This document shows positions 17,717-26,252 of a DNA stretch of 64,000 nt, piece by piece. Within the stretch, counting starts at the first letter, position 1, and every line of letters begins with the position of its first letter. Where the stretch lies: NCBI RefSeq assembly GCF_001297705.1, contig NZ_LIRF01000009.1:62001-126000 (forward strand). Direction: 5' to 3'. The DNA is from Chryseobacterium sp. ERMR1:04 (GTDB lineage: Bacteria > Bacteroidota > Bacteroidia > Flavobacteriales > Weeksellaceae). The notes under the pieces are model-generated. The model made no database searches and was not told the origin of the DNA. It saw only the letters and a program-made list of their open reading frames with translations. Position numbers and translations under genes: made by a program.

Positions 17717-19210
17717 ATGTCTTGTTTATTATTAACATTATTGCTTTTACCTCTAGTAGGATCGGGACTGGTTTTTGCCTGGAAAGATAAATCCAGCAAA
17801 TATTTAGCACTAGGAATTGCATTGGTTCAAATGCTTATTACGTTTTACATCGCTGCGGATTTCGATTTTAATCCTACCGTAGACAGTGTATTACAGCACG
17901 AGATCAATTATCCTTGGTCACAATTTATTAAAAGCTCTCTTCATTTCGGGATAGACGGGATGAGCTTGCTGCTTTTATTATTGACCAACATCTTAACGCC
18001 GATCATCATTTTATCTTCGTTTAATGAAAATGTGAGTTACAAAAACTCTTTCTATGGTTTGATCTTGCTTATGCAGTTCGGATTGGTAGGAGTTTTCACC
18101 TCTTTGGATGGTTTACTGTTCTACATTTTCTGGGAAGTAACTTTGATCCCAATTTGGTTTATTGCCGGACTTTGGGGACAGGAAAATAAAAGATTAGAAT
18201 TCACTACGAAATTCTTTGTCTATACATTCGTTGGATCTTTATTCATGTTGGTAGGATTGATTTATGTTTACAATCATTCCGCATCATTTGCATTAACAGA
18301 TCTATACAATGCTACATTAAACGAAACGCAACAGACTGTGGTCTTCTGGTTTATTTTCTTTGCTTTTGCAGTGAAATTACCGGTATTTCCTTTCCATACT
18401 TGGCAGCCTGATACCTATACCTACTCTCCTACTCAAGGATCGATGTTGTTATCTGGTATTATGCTAAAGATGGCAGTTTATGGAGTTCTTCGTTACTTAT
18501 TACCAATTACTCCAATTCCAATTGCAGGAATTTCAGGACAAATTGTAATCATTCTTGCAATTGTAGGAATTGTTCACGGAGCATTAATTGCAATCATCCA
18601 GACAGATATGAAGAGAATCATTGCATACTCTTCTTTCTCTCACGTTGGATTGATGGTAGCAGGTATCTTTGCTTCTGCAGTAGTTACTTTAAGAGGATCA
18701 TTCAACATTGAAGGTGCCGAAGGAGCTTTAGTACAAACTTTTGCGCACGGTATCAACGTCGTAGGTTTATTCTACTGTTGTGATATTTTATATAAGAGAT
18801 TTAAATCAAGAGACATCAGACAAATGGGAGGTTTAGCGAAAGTGGCGCCGAAGTTTGCCGTATTATTCTTGATCATTGTATTAGGTTCAATGGGAGTTCC
18901 ATTAACCAACGGATTCATCGGAGAATTTATCTTGTTGAAATCTATATATGATTTTAACGGATTAGCAGCAGTAATCGCTGGTCTTACGGTAATTCTTTGT
19001 GCTGTTTACTTATTGAGATTCTACGGAAAAGCAATGTTCGGAGAAGGAAATGATGCCGTATTAAGCACCGCAAAAGATCTATCTGCAGTAGAATTTTCTG
19101 TATTGGCAAGTATCGCAGTTTTTGTGATCTTATTAGGTATTTTCCCTCAACCGGTAATTACAATGGTAAGTAGCTCAGTGAAGTTTATCTACACAGCTAT
19201 GGCTAATTAA
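17717..19210 (+). CDS. nuoM: NADH-quinone oxidoreductase subunit M
   Basis: NuoM is the middle antiporter-like pump subunit. The 497-aa protein has about 14 hydrophobic helices, with the conserved FYIFWEVTLIPIWFIAGLWG around residue 135 and FAVKLPVFPFHTWQPD around 215. Its first residues are unusually cysteine-containing (MSCLLLTLLLLPLVG). A 99-bp spacer separates it from nuoN. Confidence 0.96.
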   Translation: MSCLLLTLLLLPLVGSGLVFAWKDKSSKYLALGIALVQMLITFYIAADFDFNPTVDSVLQHEINYPWSQFIKSSLHFGIDGMSLLLLLLTNILTPIIILSSFNENVSYKNSFYGLILLMQFGLVGVFTSLDGLLFYIFWEVTLIPIWFIAGLWGQENKRLEFTTKFFVYTFVGSLFMLVGLIYVYNHSASFALTDLYNATLNETQQTVVFWFIFFAFAVKLPVFPFHTWQPDTYTYSPTQGSMLLSGIMLKMAVYGVLRYLLPITPIPIAGISGQIVIILAIVGIVHGALIAIIQTDMKRIIAYSSFSHVGLMVAGIFASAVVTLRGSFNIEGAEGALVQTFAHGINVVGLFYCCDILYKRFKSRDIRQMGGLAKVAPKFAVLFLIIVLGSMGVPLTNGFIGEFILLKSIYDFNGLAAVIAGLTVILCAVYLLRFYGKAMFGEGNDAVLSTAKDLSAVEFSVLASIAVFVILLGIFPQPVITMVSSSVKFIYTAMAN

Positions 19211-19278
19211 GAAATTAAAAGATTTAAAAATTAAAAAATTAAGAGAGAGTATGAAATTTAGAAGTTATTTTTATTCTA

Positions 19279-19307
19279 ATGCTCAGTTCTCAAATCTCAA
19301 ATCTATA
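19279..19307 (+). repeat. heptad array upstream of nuoN
   Basis: Four 7-mers (ATGCTCA, GTTCTCA, AATCTCA, AATCTAT) precede the nuoN ATG by 3-4 nt. The rest of the nuoM-nuoN spacer is A/T-rich filler with repeated ATTAAAA words. Confidence 0.55.
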
Positions 19308-19309
19308 TT

Positions 19310-20689
19310 ATGAGTGTTTTAATTATTGTTTTCCTAACGGCAATTGTTGCGTTATTTTCAGGAGTTTTCGAACAAGGAAAATTCGCAAGATACATTGGGA
19401 TTTTTGGATTAATCATCGCATTATATGTAAGCTTCATGCCAGAACTTGCTTTTTTCGAAAAGTACAGACACATGTATGACTATACTGCAAATACTGCCTT
19501 ATTTACAAAAATATCAATTGTAACTACTTTATTATTATTCTTTTTGGGAGGTTTTGCATTCAGCAATCACAGAAGCCACCAGTCAGAATTATATGCATTA
19601 ATGTTGTTTGCATTATGTGGAGGGATCGTACTTTTCGGTTTCCAAAACTTGGTAACATTATTCTTAGGAGTAGAAATTCTTTCCATTCCTTTATATGTAA
19701 TGGCGGGTGCCAACAAAACTGATCTAAGATCAAACGAAGCTTCTATTAAATATTTCCTAATGGGTGCATTTGCAACAGGGTTCCTCTTGTTTGGTATTGC
19801 GTTTATTTATGGAAGTACAGGAACTTTCGATTTATATAAAATTCATGATTTCGGAACACAGAATCCTAAAAATGTAATGTTCATTCTGGGAGTTCTGTTG
19901 ATGCTTTGTGCAATGGCATTTAAAGTAGCATTAGCACCTTTCCACATGTGGAGTCCGGATGTTTATTCAGGTTCACCATCATTGATCACAGCTTTCATGG
20001 CAAGTGTTGTGAAAATCTCAGGATTCTATGCATTATTCAGATTAATGACAATTGGTTTCGCAGGCGTTACTCATGACTGGATCAATGTATTTGGAGTATT
20101 CTTAATCATTACCTTATTCTTAGCCAACGCAATGGGTCTTGCACAGACCAATGCGAAGAGAATGTTGGCGTATTCATCAGTATCTCACGCAGGATACATC
20201 GGTTTGGTTTTCTTCGGAATGACGAGCCTTTCTACCTATAACTTAGCATTCTATTTATTTGCTTATTCGTTATCTACAGTAGGTGTATTTATGTGTTTGA
20301 TCTGGGTAGAAAAATTAAAGAGAGAAACTTCTTTCGGAGCATTCAAAGGATTGGCAAAATCTGAGCCCTTATTGGCAACCGTTGCAGCGATCTCATTGCT
20401 ATCAATGGCTGGAGTTCCTTTAACAGCAGGTTTCATGGGTAAATTTGCTTTATTCTCTCAGGCTATGAACGGTGCAGCTTTCTTAGTATTAGTAGCCGTT
20501 TTAGGTTCTGCAATTTCAATTGCTTTTTACCTGAGATTAATTATTGCCATGTTCTTCTATAAAGAAACAACTTTCAAAACATCAGAAAAAGTAACACTTA
20601 CCTATAATATTGTTGCCGTTGTTATTATTGCTTCAATCATTATGTTAGGAGTTGCTCCTGATTTATTTGCAAAACAGTTCGGATTGTAA
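19310..20689 (+). CDS. nuoN: NADH-quinone oxidoreductase subunit N
   Basis: NuoN is the antiporter-like subunit nearest the quinone end of the membrane arm. The 459-aa protein has the ATLFLGVEILSIPLYVMAG-type helix near residue 118 and the lysine helix AFKVALAPFHMWSPDVY near 205. It closes the operon and is followed by a strong terminator. Confidence 0.96.
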   Translation: MSVLIIVFLTAIVALFSGVFEQGKFARYIGIFGLIIALYVSFMPELAFFEKYRHMYDYTANTALFTKISIVTTLLLFFLGGFAFSNHRSHQSELYALMLFALCGGIVLFGFQNLVTLFLGVEILSIPLYVMAGANKTDLRSNEASIKYFLMGAFATGFLLFGIAFIYGSTGTFDLYKIHDFGTQNPKNVMFILGVLLMLCAMAFKVALAPFHMWSPDVYSGSPSLITAFMASVVKISGFYALFRLMTIGFAGVTHDWINVFGVFLIITLFLANAMGLAQTNAKRMLAYSSVSHAGYIGLVFFGMTSLSTYNLAFYLFAYSLSTVGVFMCLIWVEKLKRETSFGAFKGLAKSEPLLATVAAISLLSMAGVPLTAGFMGKFALFSQAMNGAAFLVLVAVLGSAISIAFYLRLIIAMFFYKETTFKTSEKVTLTYNIVAVVIIASIIMLGVAPDLFAKQFGL

Positions 20690-20708
20690 GATCTGAATTT
20701 TAATATAC

Positions 20709-20740
20709 AAAAGCACAACTTTTCCGGTTGTGCTTTTTTT
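20709..20740 (+). terminator. nuo operon terminator
   Basis: A perfect 11-bp stem (AAAAGCACAAC/GTTGTGCTTTT) with a 7-nt loop is followed by a T run. It starts 20 bp after the nuoN stop and may also serve the convergent gene from the other side. Confidence 0.9.
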
Positions 20741-20859
20741 GTGGAATTTTATGAGAGAATTATGATTAAGAAATGGTGTAATTTCTACCTTATTTTAGTC
20801 TATATATTATCATTGTCAATATATAAAACATTTAATAATCAGGGTTGGAAACTGAACTT

Positions 20860-21627
20860 TTAAAAAACCTTCGCCGCCAATAAATAAGGTTCAGAGAGAA
20901 TATTCCCATACGTACCATAACCACAAAGACCATACAAATTAATACTGAAATCAAAAGGATTTAGCCCCGTTGATCTGATTTCATTAGTAGAGATCACAAT
21001 ATAAAAGCCCCACTCGCCTTTCCATGATCCAGAAATACTCTGCCAGGTATTCCAATTGGATGTTGTGTAACTCGCCGTATATGGATTGGCTCCGTGATCA
21101 GTATCCACATCTCCTTGCCAATGTTCATTAATTCTAAGGGTAACATTAGTCGCAGGTTGTTGCAGAAGCCTAAATTGAAAAGAATGATCAACTGTAGTCC
21201 CCGTGATCGTTTCGGCAAAACGTACTTCCATATTCAGTTCAGGTATTTTTAATGTAGGTTTGGGAAAATTTTGCAGATAAGAATTTCGACCTCTGTATTT
21301 CGCTTTATATATTTTAGCCCCTTCATTACCCGTAGAGACTTGTTCGGTTCGGTTCCATATAGGAGAAGTAGTGGTTCCTTTATTTATATACATCCCCGAT
21401 GCCATTGCACTGTTTCCCAAATGGTAAAGAAAGAGTCCGATTGCAGGATTTGGGATCGTAATTGCATCATCAGTACTTGCAAGTGTATTTCTTGGAATCA
21501 AAAGGCCTTGATTAGAAGATTCTAAATGTAAAGCTGAAGAAGCATCTGGTGTTGATGTTCCTATTCCTATTTGACTAAAGCCAAAAGAAACGGAACATAA
21601 AGCTACTGTTACTAAGTATTTTTTCAT
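20860..21627 (-). CDS. secreted protein, GIGTxTPD family (paralogue 1)
   Basis: The 255-aa product has a signal peptide ending GFSQ and then the Bacteroidota surface-protein opening QIGIGTSTPDASSALHLES, with LLIPRNTL shortly after. The C-terminal two thirds are beta-rich and end with YGLCGYGTYG and LLAAKVF. It is closely similar in every segment to the next gene, indicating a tandem duplication. No Por secretion tail was seen. Function unknown, probably an exported or surface protein. Confidence 0.75.
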   Translation of the reverse strand: MKKYLVTVALCSVSFGFSQIGIGTSTPDASSALHLESSNQGLLIPRNTLASTDDAITIPNPAIGLFLYHLGNSAMASGMYINKGTTTSPIWNRTEQVSTGNEGAKIYKAKYRGRNSYLQNFPKPTLKIPELNMEVRFAETITGTTVDHSFQFRLLQQPATNVTLRINEHWQGDVDTDHGANPYTASYTTSNWNTWQSISGSWKGEWGFYIVISTNEIRSTGLNPFDFSINLYGLCGYGTYGNILSEPYLLAAKVF

Positions 21628-21717
21628 GAGAATGTGTTTTATTTAAAAGAAATTTGATATCTAATAATTGTTCTTAGTGTATTTGGAGGATTACTATAAT
21701 ATTTAAATAGCTACTAT

Positions 21718-22470
21718 CTAAAATACTTCCGCAGCCAATGTATAAGGCTCTAAACTCACACTTCCATAAGTTCCATAACCACAAAGTCCATACATGTTCA
21801 TCGAGTAATTGAACGGGTTTAGCCCTGTAGCTCTATTTTCATCAGTAGATATTACATAATAATACCCCCATTCAAAATTCCATTCAATTCCCCCAACATT
21901 TTGCCATACATTCCAATTCGTAGGAGTAAATGTAAGAAAGGTACCATACGCATTATGGCTATGTCCCTGCCAATGTCCTAATAATCTAGTTGCAACATTT
22001 ACAGTGGGTACTTGTAAAAGCCTAACTTGTAAATAATTATTGGTGCCATCATCACCAAATCTCATTTCTAAGTTCATCTCAGGTATTGATAACGTCGGCT
22101 TAGGATAGTTTTGTAAGTAAGAATTACGGCCTCTGTATTTCGTTTTATAGATTTTACTTCCTTCAGTGTTAGTAACACTCTGTCCGGTTCTAGTCCAGAC
22201 AGGGGCGCTAGGCGTTCCGAGGTTAATATAAACACCTGCTGATAGTGCACTATTTCCAAGATGATAGACAAGAAGACCTGTAGCCGGATTAGGAATTGTA
22301 ACGGCATCCCCACTCCCACTAAGGGTATTTCTTGGAGGTAAAATACCTTTTTTAGAAGATTCTAAATGTAAAATAGAAGATGGATCAGGAGTAGTTGTTC
22401 CTATTCCTACTTGACTGAATATAAAAGAAACGGGAAATAATAGGACTATAAAAAAAATGAACTTTTTCAT
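21718..22470 (-). CDS. secreted protein, GIGTxTPD family (paralogue 2)
   Basis: This 250-aa secreted protein (signal peptide to IFSQ, then VGIGTTTPDPSSILHLES) aligns along its whole length with the neighbouring 20860-21627 product. Both share PRNTLSGS/PRNTLAST, YRGRNSYLQNYPKPTL, GLNPF and GLCGYGTYG. The two genes are 90 bp apart on the same strand. The function is unknown; the conserved core between residues 105 and 250 may be a carbohydrate-binding-like or lectin-like sandwich, which is a guess. Confidence 0.75.
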   Translation of the reverse strand: MKKFIFFIVLLFPVSFIFSQVGIGTTTPDPSSILHLESSKKGILPPRNTLSGSGDAVTIPNPATGLLVYHLGNSALSAGVYINLGTPSAPVWTRTGQSVTNTEGSKIYKTKYRGRNSYLQNYPKPTLSIPEMNLEMRFGDDGTNNYLQVRLLQVPTVNVATRLLGHWQGHSHNAYGTFLTFTPTNWNVWQNVGGIEWNFEWGYYYVISTDENRATGLNPFNYSMNMYGLCGYGTYGSVSLEPYTLAAEVF

Positions 22471-22859
22471 AATATGTGTTTTAAGTGAATGTCAATTTAT
22501 TTCGTAGAATTTTGAAAATAGATATAAAACTTCATTGATATTGATTTCATTATTAGGATTTTATATTTGTATATTCTCATTTTCCCAATACGATTTAATA
22601 AGCAACTCTCCTTCTATTCTCTTTCATTCTTTCGTATAAATTTATAACCGTTTATAATAACGTTAATTTTTTAAGGGGTTAATTCCTGTTAATAAATTTC
22701 CATTTACAAATAAAATCCGTTAATAAAAACAAAATCAAATAACTAATAATCAAATCATTAAAAACAACATTATGTTAAATAAAAAGTACCCTGACTTTAG
22801 AATAATTACTAACATCACCAAAAAATAATAGTTCCAATTTTATATCTTGAAAAAGCAAA
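22471..22859. other. AT-rich intergenic region
   Basis: This spacer holds no credible gene; the longest clean ATG ORF seen in it (at 22771) is 18 codons. A forward TATATTTG at 22562-22569 matches the -7 consensus but is about 300 bp from the next small ORF and 480 bp from the GAF gene. No terminator, tRNA or repeat array was recognised. Confidence 0.5.
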
Positions 22860-22991
22860 ATGCCTCGTAAAAAGCCTCATCAAATTCAACGCAAGAAAGA
22901 AGGAAATATATTGGATAATTTAGATGGATTGATAGATAAAAACAGCGTGTTTACAACCCTCAAGTTGTCGTTTTTTCATAACTTTACTTGA
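22860..22991 (+). CDS. possible 43-aa basic peptide
   Basis: An ATG at 22860 opens a 43-codon frame starting MPRKKPHQIQRKKEG, with a strongly basic N terminus and a hydrophobic end (LKLSFFHNFT). It lies just before the GAF gene, whose extended frame begins inside its stop codon. No family is recognised. It may be a leader peptide or a chance ORF. Confidence 0.25.
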   Translation: MPRKKPHQIQRKKEGNILDNLDGLIDKNSVFTTLKLSFFHNFT

Positions 22992-23044
22992 AATTTCGGT
23001 TTTTGGCAAATTTTTATAAAAAAGAAGCTCCCTTTCAGGTCTAC

Positions 23045-25312
23045 ATGTCATTCAAAAAGTATTTGGATGTGTTAGAACATATCCGATATAACGACCGTTT
23101 GGAGTATCGCGTTAATTATGCCGAGTCATTAATTGATAAAACTAAAAATTTCAAAGAGCTTAAAGATGGCTTTCAGGATGTCACATTACTAGACAAACAT
23201 GAAGACCTCATCAGGCTTTTAATGGCCGACCTTTTTCCAACAGGTTTAACCAATAATGAAATAAAAGCAGCAAGTATTCCGCTTTCTAACATTACATTTA
23301 ATTATACCGAAAGATTCAAAGACATTCTTAAAGATGCAGGAAAAGACTTTGAAATAGAACTTCGAAACATCGATGATGACGAGTTTTATGTATTCTGCTG
23401 CTGCCTAATTTTACAGAGTTATTTCAAAAGAGATATAAAAAGTACCCTTCCCTTTTATTATGACATCCCAAATAAACAGGGAATCATGAAGCACTATAAA
23501 ATTACGGTAAACTCAGATTTTATCGAGATCTATCCGGGGGAAAAAACAGCTATTCCCTCTGATGAAGTGTTAAATATGCTATTGGAAAATATAGATGATT
23601 TCAAGCTTTGGAAGAGATATTTCCCGCCTCAATCTTGGATATTAAAAGGCTTTACCATTATTTCTCTTGTAGATTGTACTTCAGAGGTTGCATTATCTGA
23701 TCTAAAATCAAGCATGATACAGATCGACCCTGAGAACATGAATCCGGATGAAAACTTAACTGAAATATTCAAATCTTACTTTGATGTTTCTCAGCTTAAT
23801 TTTGGGTTAATGCTTTTCAACAAAAAAGATCAAAGACTGGAGAAACTTCCGATCTACGAAAACTTTTTCACCAATCATATTCTAGATTTCTGGATCAATG
23901 CTTTTGATGAAGAAACGAGAAAAAATACATTTGATAATTTAAATCACAATTCTAAAGCGATTGTTGTTTCGAATGTGGATAACTTGGACGAAGAAGTAAA
24001 AAGAATCCCCTCTTTCAGTATTTTAAAAGATAATAACATCAACAGTTTCATGGTAATTCCTATCATGAGAGACAGTGAATTGTTGGCCATTATGGAGTTT
24101 ACTTCTCCACAAGCGAACAGTTTCAACGGATTAAAATTAAAAAAACTGGAGTTCTTCACAGATATGATCCTTTTTTCAATCAACAGATTTAGTTTTGAAA
24201 AAAATTATCAGATAGAAGCCATTATCCAGCGAGAATATACTTCCATTCACGACAGTGTAGTCTGGAAATTCAGAAATGAAGCCGAGAAATATTTCAATGC
24301 CTCCATGGCAAAAAAGATATACACGTTAAAGCAAATTTCATTTAAAACATTAACACCACTTTTTGGTTTTTCTGATATTCGTTCTTCGTCGGAAAAGCGT
24401 TTTAATCTGATGTTGGAAGATCTTAATCAGCAAATTGATGGTCTTCATGATATTTTTGTATCCATTAATTCAGATTCAGAGAAATATTTGCTGGCTTTAG
24501 ATATTTTTGAGAATGAATTAAACAATGAAATAAAAGCTGATACCGAACAACGTCTTCAAAGATTATTGAGAGATGAAATTCATCCTTACTTGCAAGGCAA
24601 ATTGGAAGTACAGTCTACTGATGAACTTAAAACCAAGATCAAAGATTATTTCACTCAGGTTTTCACCCAGAATGATTTATTCTATGCCAACAGAAAAAGT
24701 TTAGACGATTCTATCACGTTGGTCAATAGAAAATTGGCGGATATTTTAGACGAAAGTCAGGTAGAAGCTCAGCAGATCTTCCCCCATTATTATGAAAGAT
24801 TTAAATCAGACGGAATAGAGCATAATTTATTCACAGGGCAAAATATTGCTCCGGATCTTACGTATTCGTCAAAGATTGTGCATAAGTTGAGATATTGGCA
24901 ATTGAAAACTGTTTGCAAAATGGAACAGGAATTTCAGAATTTCAAAAAAGGGCTACCGATCTCTTTAGATATTGCTTCTCTTATTTTTGTTTATAACGAA
25001 AAAATAGACATCCGTTTCCGAATGGATGAAAAACGTTTTGACGTAGATGGAGCATATAATTCTTACTACGAAATTATTAAAAAACGTCTTGACAAAGCTC
25101 ATATAAAAGATTCAGCGGAAAGAATAACCTGCCCAGGAAAAATCACTATTGTTTATTTCGGAATGGAAAATCAAAAAGAATATCTCGATTATATTTCCAA
25201 GCTTCAGAAAAAAGGTATTCTTCAGCCTGATGTAGAGTTTTTAAGAGTAGAAGATTTGCAGGGAATTACAGGATTATTAGCCTTAAGAGTTTCCTTTACT
25301 CAGGAAGATTAA
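23045..25312 (+). CDS. large GAF-domain protein
   Basis: The frame is open from a TTG at 22988, but the ATG at 23045 (MSFKKYLDVLEHIRY) is the more likely start, giving 755 aa. A GAF-like sensor fold lies near residues 240-400, with FMVIPIMRDSELLAIMEFTS as its central strand pair. Flanking regions are helical and of unknown type. There is no kinase, cyclase or DNA-binding domain that I can see, and no signal peptide, so it is probably a cytoplasmic sensor. Its TAA shares a TTAA with the stop of the convergent bestrophin gene. Confidence 0.75.
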   Translation: MSFKKYLDVLEHIRYNDRLEYRVNYAESLIDKTKNFKELKDGFQDVTLLDKHEDLIRLLMADLFPTGLTNNEIKAASIPLSNITFNYTERFKDILKDAGKDFEIELRNIDDDEFYVFCCCLILQSYFKRDIKSTLPFYYDIPNKQGIMKHYKITVNSDFIEIYPGEKTAIPSDEVLNMLLENIDDFKLWKRYFPPQSWILKGFTIISLVDCTSEVALSDLKSSMIQIDPENMNPDENLTEIFKSYFDVSQLNFGLMLFNKKDQRLEKLPIYENFFTNHILDFWINAFDEETRKNTFDNLNHNSKAIVVSNVDNLDEEVKRIPSFSILKDNNINSFMVIPIMRDSELLAIMEFTSPQANSFNGLKLKKLEFFTDMILFSINRFSFEKNYQIEAIIQREYTSIHDSVVWKFRNEAEKYFNASMAKKIYTLKQISFKTLTPLFGFSDIRSSSEKRFNLMLEDLNQQIDGLHDIFVSINSDSEKYLLALDIFENELNNEIKADTEQRLQRLLRDEIHPYLQGKLEVQSTDELKTKIKDYFTQVFTQNDLFYANRKSLDDSITLVNRKLADILDESQVEAQQIFPHYYERFKSDGIEHNLFTGQNIAPDLTYSSKIVHKLRYWQLKTVCKMEQEFQNFKKGLPISLDIASLIFVYNEKIDIRFRMDEKRFDVDGAYNSYYEIIKKRLDKAHIKDSAERITCPGKITIVYFGMENQKEYLDYISKLQKKGILQPDVEFLRVEDLQGITGLLALRVSFTQED

Positions 25313-26232
25313 TTCACAAAATAAGAATCCGGTTTCTTCAATTCACCTTGCGGAATATTTGCCTGCTCGAAAATGGAGAACTCGATTGTTCTGCAAATAC
25401 TGTTCAACGCAAGATCATTTTCTTCTTCCCCAAAAGGCTCTGCTATTTCCTGAATAATCGCATCTAAAGCAATGAAAGTGTAACTGATCAACAACACAAT
25501 TAAAGGCATCATCCAGCCCAAACTATCGACTAATCCAAAAGGTAACCAAAAGCAATACAGATACACCGTTCTGTGCAGTAAAACACTGTACGCAAAAGGT
25601 AAAGGCGTATTATAAATCCTCTCGCAACCACCGGAAATATTAGAAAACTGGTTCAGTTGATGATCCAAAGAAGTTAAGACAATCGTGTCTATATTTCCTT
25701 TTTTATTCTGTTCGCTCAGCCATTCTGCAATAAATCCTAGAATAATACTTGGAATAAATTTTTTACCTTCCAGCTGCTTAACCTGTTCAGGAGAAAGCAA
25801 GCGCAAAAGATGCTCAGTTCCGGATTTATCTCTTAACTGATAATTTAATGACCAGCAAAACGCCGAAATCATTTTTACAATTTTCTTTTTATCGTTTTGA
25901 GCTTCCGGAGAAGAATCATTAATTAATGAAAAGATCTGTCTTGTTAAAGATCTGGTTTCAATCACCAATAATCCCCAAAGTTTTCTTCCTTCCCAATAAC
26001 GGTCATAACTCGCAGAATTACAAAATCCCATGAAAATGGCCAAGGCAAGACCTATCAGCGTAAAGATCGTAGGATTAAGATGAACTTTATAATCGTATAT
26101 TTTCCCTTTAAAAAGATAAACCGCCAAAGAGAACAACGTGATAAGAACAAGCTGAACAATAATTTTCTTCAACACAGAACCTCTCCATATAAATAGCATT
26201 TTCAGCCAGTTCGTCCGCTGTCTTACAATCAT
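25309..26232 (-). CDS. bestrophin family ion channel
   Basis: The 307-aa protein matches the bacterial bestrophin (UPF0187/YneE) family: an opening helix with TNWLKMLFIWRGSVL, a pore-region FMGFCNSASYDRYWEGRKLWG near residue 70, and late helices including LGWMMPLIVLLISYTFIALD followed by EIAEPFGEEENDL, the family signature. It forms a pentameric ion channel in the inner membrane in known members. It lies 20 bp downstream of the HD-PycTM gene on the same strand, so the two are likely one operon. Confidence 0.88.
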   Translation of the reverse strand: MIVRQRTNWLKMLFIWRGSVLKKIIVQLVLITLFSLAVYLFKGKIYDYKVHLNPTIFTLIGLALAIFMGFCNSASYDRYWEGRKLWGLLVIETRSLTRQIFSLINDSSPEAQNDKKKIVKMISAFCWSLNYQLRDKSGTEHLLRLLSPEQVKQLEGKKFIPSIILGFIAEWLSEQNKKGNIDTIVLTSLDHQLNQFSNISGGCERIYNTPLPFAYSVLLHRTVYLYCFWLPFGLVDSLGWMMPLIVLLISYTFIALDAIIQEIAEPFGEEENDLALNSICRTIEFSIFEQANIPQGELKKPDSYFVN

Positions 26233-26252
26233 TTTCTTAGATTAATTTTAAA

